Origin: Cercis canadensis | Taxonomy: Eukaryota; Streptophyta; Magnoliopsida; Fabales; Fabaceae | Direction of reading: 5' to 3' | Assembly (NCBI GenBank): GCA_003255065.1 | Contig: QAOA01008791.1 | Span: forward strand, 547,323 to 611,322 | Length of the DNA stretch: 64,000 bases | Shown: piece after piece, positions 58,117-64,000 of the stretch | How positions within the stretch are numbered: position 1 is the stretch's first letter | Layout of the letters: the number at the start of each line of letters is the position of its first letter | Made by a program: the position numbers and the translations under genes | The notes under the pieces: generated by a model | What the model saw: the letters and a program-made list of their open reading frames with translations, nothing else | What the model was told of the DNA's origin: nothing | Databases searched by the model: none

Positions 58117-58460
58117 ACAAAACCTTGGTTTTCTCCCCCTCATACACATGAGTAGAGCTGTCAAGATGGACCAACCTGCCTCAACCTACTAGCAAACAGT
58201 TTAGGGCAAGTTGGCCCACCATTTTGGCGGGTTGAGGGAACCTCAATCCAACCTAACTCCCTGGTGGGTTGCGGGTTAGGTAAGCTNAAAACAAAACCTT
58301 GGTTTTCTCCCCCTCATACACATGAGTAGAGCTGTCAAGATGGACCAACCCGCCTCAACCTACTAGCAAACAGTTTAGGGCAAGTTGGCCCACCATTTTG
58401 GCGGGTTGAGGGAACCTCAATCCAACCTAACTCCCTGGTGGGTTGCGGGTTAGGTAAGCT
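58117..58460. repeat. Near-identical duplication around a single N (likely assembly artefact)
   Basis: 58117-58286 and about 58291-58460 are the same sequence (one substitution noticed), joined at N 58287. This makes the left end of the hAT element appear twice, with TAGAGCTGTCAA at 58153 and again at 58327. Confidence 0.8.
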
Positions 58461-61400
58461 AGCCAGCCAAAAATGAAAAAAAAAAAAAAAAACCAAGAGA
58501 GGAGAAAAACAGCAACCATACATTTCAAACAATTGAACAATCAATCTTCCATTACATAATTTAAATCATCCAAGACTAATTAAATAGTCTAACAATCAAT
58601 TATTCAAAAATCAAGATCAACATAAGAGATTAAAAGTACAAATAGTCTAACAAAATCTAAAAAGACTAATTAAATAATATAAAGTTCTTCAAAATTTATC
58701 ATTCATTACATCATTTAAATCTTCTTTTTCTTCTTTTTTTTTCTTCATCTTCCTCTTCCATAATCTTTAAAAGAATATTTGATTTTTTTTTGTGACAAAG
58801 TTGTTTTAGTACTTGCACAATTTTTATTGTCTACATATACAATATACAAAGATAAGAGTAGTTAAAAATTTAAATCAAAATAAACCAAAGTATCAACCAA
58901 ATAAAGAACATAGTTTAACAATTTGTAAATAAAATTATCTTTATCATAATCATGCAACTAATTACAAGTGCAAATAAGAGCTTGTATTTTTTCATGAAGG
59001 GTACAACTTTTATACATGTTGAGCACACGAGCACTAATAGAAAATGGTAATTTTGATGCAACAGTAGTTATAGGGATAGCCAAAACATCACAATCACATG
59101 TCATTAGTGCAAGAGTTGGATACCAATACATATGATTCTTTTAATACTCAAATACATTCAAATCTTCATAATACTCAAATTCAAGCTTTGGCTCCTCCAA
59201 ATAAAAATTCAATTGAGATTTTTCAACATTTATAATAATTTGGTTTTCATATGCCTTAATTTTTTACATTAATTAAAACATGTTATCACAAAAAAATAAA
59301 AAAGAAACAAATTAGATAATACAAGAAAAAAAAAAACTGTTAGAATACTTACATCAAGGATTTTTTTGCCTTTGCTTCTTGTTCCTCCTCCACTTGTCCT
59401 AGGTGTAAGTGAGATAAAAAATTGAGATTAAAAAAAACTTGGTACATTGATATTGAAATATTGCTAAAAAAAATATACATCTTTGTCTTCACAAGTGACA
59501 CATTCTTTTAGAATTTGATATAAGATCATTGTCAACCTTTGAATAAAAATACTACAACATTGAAAATTTTATACGTGGGTCAAAAATAGCTGTAAATGCA
59601 AGCACCATGTTGTATTGATTCAAATACTTGTCAAACTTCCTTTTGATTCTTCAACACATGTTACTTATTACCATATTTTCACCCACCAAGTTGTTCTTTA
59701 ACAAAACTCCAATATTTCAAACTTGCATAAAATACAAATTTGATGTAGAATAAAAAAAATTAGAGATTAAATTGGTAATGTCATAAAATGATTTTAGGAA
59801 CTCACATATTTTCTTTTATTTTTTTCACTCTTCAAATGAAGGACAATATTTATAATTCCTATCATTCAATTGAAGAGAAACAAAAGTTTTTTTTATATTT
59901 GATGGCATTGTACAACATTATCAAATATGTTGAATTTCGACGAGTAGACACATTCAAGTGCAAGCTAATATTAGTGTCAATATTACAAACTTCTTTCACA
60001 CATTCTTCAAATTTTTTCATCATACTCTCTAAATCTTTCACATACTTAACAAATTGTCTAATTTTATTCAAAGTTGTACTAGTCACTTTCAAGCCTTCTT
60101 AAATAATAAGATTCAATATATGAGTTGAACAAGAACATAAAAAAACTCACATTTACACAACAATTTATCATGCAAAGACAACTCCTTCTTCAAATATCTT
60201 GCATATTGTCATTATTATATGCATTATCCAAAGTTAGAGAAAAAAATATTTTTTTCAATCCTTCATTCCTTTAAAAATTCATTCAATTTTGTAATTAATT
60301 CAACCCCTTGAGTATAGTGGAGGCATATAAGCAAAACTAAGTATTTTACCATTTAATTTTCTATTATTATCAACAAAATGATTAGTCAAGCAAATGTAAT
60401 CATCATTAGTGCATGCAGTTCACACATTTAAAGTTAAACAAATTCTATTTTAAATTTTAGCCAAAACTTATTTAAGTTTTTTTTTCTCCCCCAAAGAAAT
60501 TATTGAAATGTCAACAACAAGAGTATTTTTAAAGATATGAATAACATTAGGATTTAGGTACTTCACCTAAGCTCTAATGTCATCATATTCAATAAATGAA
60601 AAGGAAAAATCATGTTTGATAATTGTACTAGCTAATAACTCACGTGCAATTTTTTAGTCTATTTTTTTAGACCTCATATTTCCATTAACATCAATAATCA
60701 TTTATTCTACATCATAAAACTTTATTAGTTTGCATCCTAGAATATAATGTCTCAGTATAGAAGTCTCATATTCTTTACCCCTACATTTATACTCTACTTT
60801 ACATGCATTATATTATACCATTTGTATCCTTTATTTACCAACCCATTTCTTTGTAAAATAATTCTAAATATCAAATAATTGTCTAGGCCCTTTAGCAGCC
60901 ACCCTATCACCTTTAGTTGTTGAAATTGATTTAGTCATATCAATTTTTAGTTCATCATCCTCATTCAAATAAATACTCTAATTCATAGTCACAAAGTCCA
61001 TGATTTATCTAATCAAGAAAATAAATTTCATTTAAAAGTTTTCATTACATTAAAATGACAATATTTTGAAGAAATAAAAAAAAAAATTCTAGAAATAGAA
61101 ATAGAGAAGATAGCGCCTATGCGCCCATGCATAAAGAGAAATGAGAAGAGAGACACCACAGTTGCCACTTAGCAATAGCATTCCACAATTTTTTCGAGAA
61201 AGAAAAACACTAGACAATGATGAGATAGAACTTACAATGACATAGATGACCACAACGAACTAGTATGGCAGCACCCAGCACCCACTAGCAATAGACAGTG
61301 ATGAGAGATTAAGAGGGCCTCTCGGTGAGAGCACAACAACCTAGCATGCCCAGCACCCAGCCAGTAGCGATGGTGATGCGAGTTGTGATAGTGATGATAA

Positions 61401-61791
61401 GAAGAAAGGTGAATCGGTGATGAGAGTGATTGAGTGAGAGCTGATGAAAGAAATTGGTGACTATTAACAAATTAGAAGAGCAAAGAGAATTAGAGAAGAG
61501 ATGTGAGGTGCAGACGCATAGCAGAGAGCTAGAGATGAGAAAAATGAATTAGGGATTGGGGTTTACTAGTTTAGCCGTTTAGGGATTTTTAATTTCTCTA
61601 GTTTTTTTTCTTTTTTAAAAAAAAAATTATCCAACGGTTAACCCACATCAATTGCCTCAAACTTGCATCCTAAACGGGATGAGTTCATAAGCTCGCTTTT
61701 AAACGGACCACTATTACATGAACCAAATCTACCCTATTTGCATGACAAGTAAGGCTCAACCCAACGAGCCCAACCCAAATTGACAGCTGTA
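58153..61791 (-). mobile_element. hAT transposon (RICESLEEPER type), decayed
   Basis: Ends TAGAGCTGTCAA and the inverse complement of the right end, TACAGCTGTCAA, are flanked by related 8-mers CACATGAG and TACATAAG (6/8 match), consistent with an old hAT target duplication. A transposase remnant lies inside on the - strand. The left end is duplicated by the assembly join at 58287. About 3.6 kb as assembled, near 3.5 kb in reality. Confidence 0.82.
58925..61001 (-). pseudogene. hAT transposase (BED zinc finger, hATC dimerisation), degenerate
   Basis: Starting at ATG 61001 on the - strand, 'DDELKIDMTKSISTTKG' precedes a BED zinc-finger-like block with 'NYFTKKW', 'CKVEYKCRGKEY' and a following His/Cys. 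Midway (about 60092-59862), 'STRRNSTYLIMLYNAIKY' matches the conserved TRWNSTY motif of plant hAT transposases, with Trp changed to Arg. Near 59070-58930, 'AIPITTVASKLPFSISARV' and 'KIQALICTCN' match the hATC dimerisation domain. Several in-frame stops (for example in the eighth codon after the ATG and after 'QLFDI') show it is dead. Confidence 0.8.
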
Positions 61792-61799
61792 TACATAAG

Positions 61800-62130
61800 G
61801 AGGGGAATCAAACACAAGTCATCTTTTAGAAAAAGGACCCACGCAAAGCCCAAGTCGCACAAAAGCTTGAATTCAACTACAATTTTTCTTAAGAAAAAAA
61901 AATGTTTCTTTGATGACAAAAATGGAAATTACGACATTAAGAAATTTGAATTCAACCAAAATATTTTGGGGTTTCATTTCAGTTCACCAAAATTAGGTGT
62001 GACCAAAGGTTGCAGCAAATTACTTTTATTGCATTAGGGATATTTGAGCCTTTGTTTGGAAAACAAATAAGGAGAATAAAATGTGGAGAAAATAAAAAGG
62101 AATAAGAATAGAAAAAGATTCTAATTACAT
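61800..62130. other. Intergenic DNA
   Basis: No gene is recognised. Confidence 0.5.
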
Positions 62131-62189
62131 ATGCATGCAAGCAGGAAATGAAATAAATGATTTGAAAATAAATTTAGACATAATACATG

Positions 62190-62234
<45 letters not shown>

Positions 62235-62557
62235 AAATTGATCTCTTATATATCATATATGAATTCATTCTTTTAAAATTATTTGAGAAAATTATTTTTT
62301 GGTAACTTAAATAAAAATATTTATTGGTGGGTGACTAAAGTACATCATATTATAAACATATAGATATGCACGTAGGAAATGAAATAAATGATTTAAAAAT
62401 AAATTTAGACAGAATACATGGTATCATGTTAGTATCATATCTAAATTCATATCTTATATATCATATATGGATTCATTCTTTTAAAATAATTTGAGATAAT
62501 TTTTTTAGGTAACTTAAAATAAAGATTTATTGGTAGGTGACTAAAATGCATCATATT
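62131..62557. repeat. Direct tandem duplication
   Basis: Unit 1 (62131-62350) and unit 2 (62366-62557) share AGGAAATGAAATAAATGATTT, CTTATATATCATATATG, ATTCATTCTTTTAAAAT and GGTGACTAAA. Unit 1 carries an expanded (AT)n at 62195-62232 that unit 2 lacks. Confidence 0.85.
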
Positions 62558-62789
62558 TCTCGGAGGAGATTTTATACAACATTGTATAAAATCACCAAAA
62601 TTTTCCAAGACAACATTTATAGTTCTTCAAGACCAAAGATCATCGGTGAAAGAACAACAACAAAAAAATATCTAATAGTAAATGTGCATACATTAATCAT
62701 TAGAAAATACAAAATGATTACTAATTGTGAAAAACCACAAATTACAAACATTCCCAAAAAAAAAACCATGATTACAAAAGTTTTTATTT

Positions 62790-63019
62790 ACAGGGATTCT
62801 ATGATACTACATGAATATGTCATACTACACTGACGTGACAAACATACATAATTTTTATATTTTATTGAATATAAATATAATTTATTTTATTTTTTCAAAT
62901 AAATTTAAAAATAATTAATTTGTATACGTGTCATTCACATATTGACTAATCTCACATATTGATTAATCTCATGTAATATGACATATTATATAAATATAAA
63001 AAGTATTTAAAAAACCTCT
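62790..63019. mobile_element. MULE-type MITE, copy 4
   Basis: About 230 bp, homologous to copies 1-3, with a small internal duplication (two ATTGA-TAATCTCA units). Flanked by the 9-bp duplication TTTTATTTA (62781-62789 and 63020-63028). Confidence 0.85.
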
Positions 63020-63137
63020 TTTTATTTAATTCCAAAAAAAAGTTATGGAAACAAAATATGGGGGTTGGTTTTGGTAAGGGGTATTTTGGAGAGTTTAGAA
63101 AAAATATTTTCATCGCTCTCTTATTTATTAAGCAGAT

Positions 63138-63145
63138 TATATATG
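63138..63145 (+). promoter_or_regulatory. Candidate TATA box of the second MDL gene
   Basis: TTATATATG lies about 100 bp upstream of ATG 63246. The leader between is purine-rich. Confidence 0.35.
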
Positions 63146-63245
63146 AGGTGGAGAGGGTTTCCACCTTTTATTTTCTTTGATACTTGCCTGCGTACGGAGA
63201 GTGAGAAAGTACAGCCAGTGAGTAAGAACAAGGTGAAGCAGAAAA

Positions 63246-63356
63246 ATGCCGTGCCTGAACCTCTCTACCAACGTCACCCTCGATGGTGTGGACATCTCTT
63301 CTATTCTCTCTGAAGCCACTTCCTCCGTCGCCAAGATTATCGGCAAACCAGAAGCT
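63246..63356 (+). CDS. Second MIF/D-DT-like gene, first exon only (runs off the window)
   Basis: The exon encodes 'MPCLNLSTNVTLDGVD' followed by 'ISSILSEATSSVAKIIGKPE', with Pro-2 in the MIF catalytic position, and ends at a GTACGG donor after 111 bp. That is exactly the length and splice position of exon 1 of the MDL gene at 51585. 'MPCLNLSTNV' is closer to Arabidopsis MDL1/MDL2 than to the SKL-bearing MDL3. The intron (63357 to the window end) contains no further exon, so the C-terminus, and whether it has a peroxisomal signal, cannot be seen. Confidence 0.85.
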
Positions 63357-64000
63357 GTACGGAAGACCCATTTTCTCTCTTTTCATCTCTTCACTGATTC
63401 TGTGACGCTTTATATGCTTCTGATTCTATTTGGAATTTCCGTTCATGGGTTTTGTAGTTCTTGTAGCCTTTGTTTTGTTCTTTCAGTATTATTTCAGAAT
63501 TTTATTCATGCCACCTGTATTTGAGGTTTGTAATTTGTCTAAGAAATTGTGGGGTTTGTAGATAACCTAAAGGGTTTGCTTCTTTTGAAAAATGTAAATT
63601 ATTCAATTGACTAGGAGGGGGATGACCCATTTTTTGTTTTTATGTCTGCAAACAGCTATTAGACAATTCTCTGAAACCTGAGATTTTTGTTCAATTATCA
63701 TTATAGGATATGGGGATATTTTGATGGGTTTGATTGTGTGTTAACTCTTTGGTAAATTCGTTATCTTGTATTTCCTGGGATTATTGATTTCTTCTTTTGA
63801 TTGCATTATAATTCTTTTAAATGGTTGGTGATGGTTTGTAAAGGAAATCAGTGGCGTTTGAGTTTTAGAGGTTACAAGTTACAACCTTGTTTCTGAAAAT
63901 ACACATGGCTTCTCTGATCTCCTCTTTCATTTTATCCTTGGACTGTTAGGGGCACTTAACCTTCCACTAGTATCCTATTTTGATTTTTTTTTTTTTTTTT

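Noticed and set aside
62131-62557. CRISPR-like or satellite array
   Set aside because: Only two long diverged units with no regular spacers. It is an ordinary tandem duplication.

Overview
The window is nuclear DNA of a eudicot plant, probably a woody rosid, though I cannot name the species. It is AT-rich, has GT-AG spliced genes with small introns, and carries typical plant transposons (Ty1/Copia, CACTA, hAT, PIF/Harbinger, MULE-type MITEs). I see no tRNA, rRNA or CRISPR array.

Four host protein genes are well supported. A DCD-domain plus Kelch-repeat gene lies on the + strand (CDS 17118-22427, 10 exons, 664 codons). It is convergent with a - strand gene for a SIEL / Integrator-subunit-4-like ARM/HEAT protein (30163 down to 24116, 8 exons, 956 codons). 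Two MIF/D-dopachrome-tautomerase-like (MDL) genes lie at the right: a complete peroxisomal-type copy ending in SKL (51585-53203) and the first exon of a second copy that runs off the window (63246-63356). An orphan F-box/FBD-type exon lies at about 7738-8056.

The most interesting host locus is at 8.2-10.1 kb. It holds a good MIR395-type hairpin (9962-10060) with a TATA box about 100 bp upstream, a second decayed MIR395-like hairpin (8867-8956), and a third isolated miR395-complementary 21-mer (8714-8734). A solo LTR with a clean 5-bp target duplication is inserted exactly at the edge of that 21-mer. A 16/20 match to the sulfur-limitation UPE box lies between the two hairpins. miR395 is the sulfate-assimilation microRNA, so this looks like a small miR395 cluster remodelled by transposons.

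Most of the remaining DNA is transposons, many nested. 1775-6692 is a broken Copia element interrupted by a 2.86-kb CACTA element. 43742-49609 is a small TRIM-like element split by a nearly full-structure but broken Copia element. 35213-36390 is a PIF/Harbinger-type element carrying a piece of an NB-ARC resistance gene. 31174-33034 and 39121-39538 are non-autonomous hAT elements, and 58153-61791 is a decayed RICESLEEPER-type hAT. At least four copies of a 9-bp-TSD MITE family occur, one beside its own empty site and one nested in another MITE. A 1.45-kb fold-back element follows the MDL gene. Single Ns in the assembly sit between near-identical direct repeats, which look like unmerged contig overlaps rather than biology.
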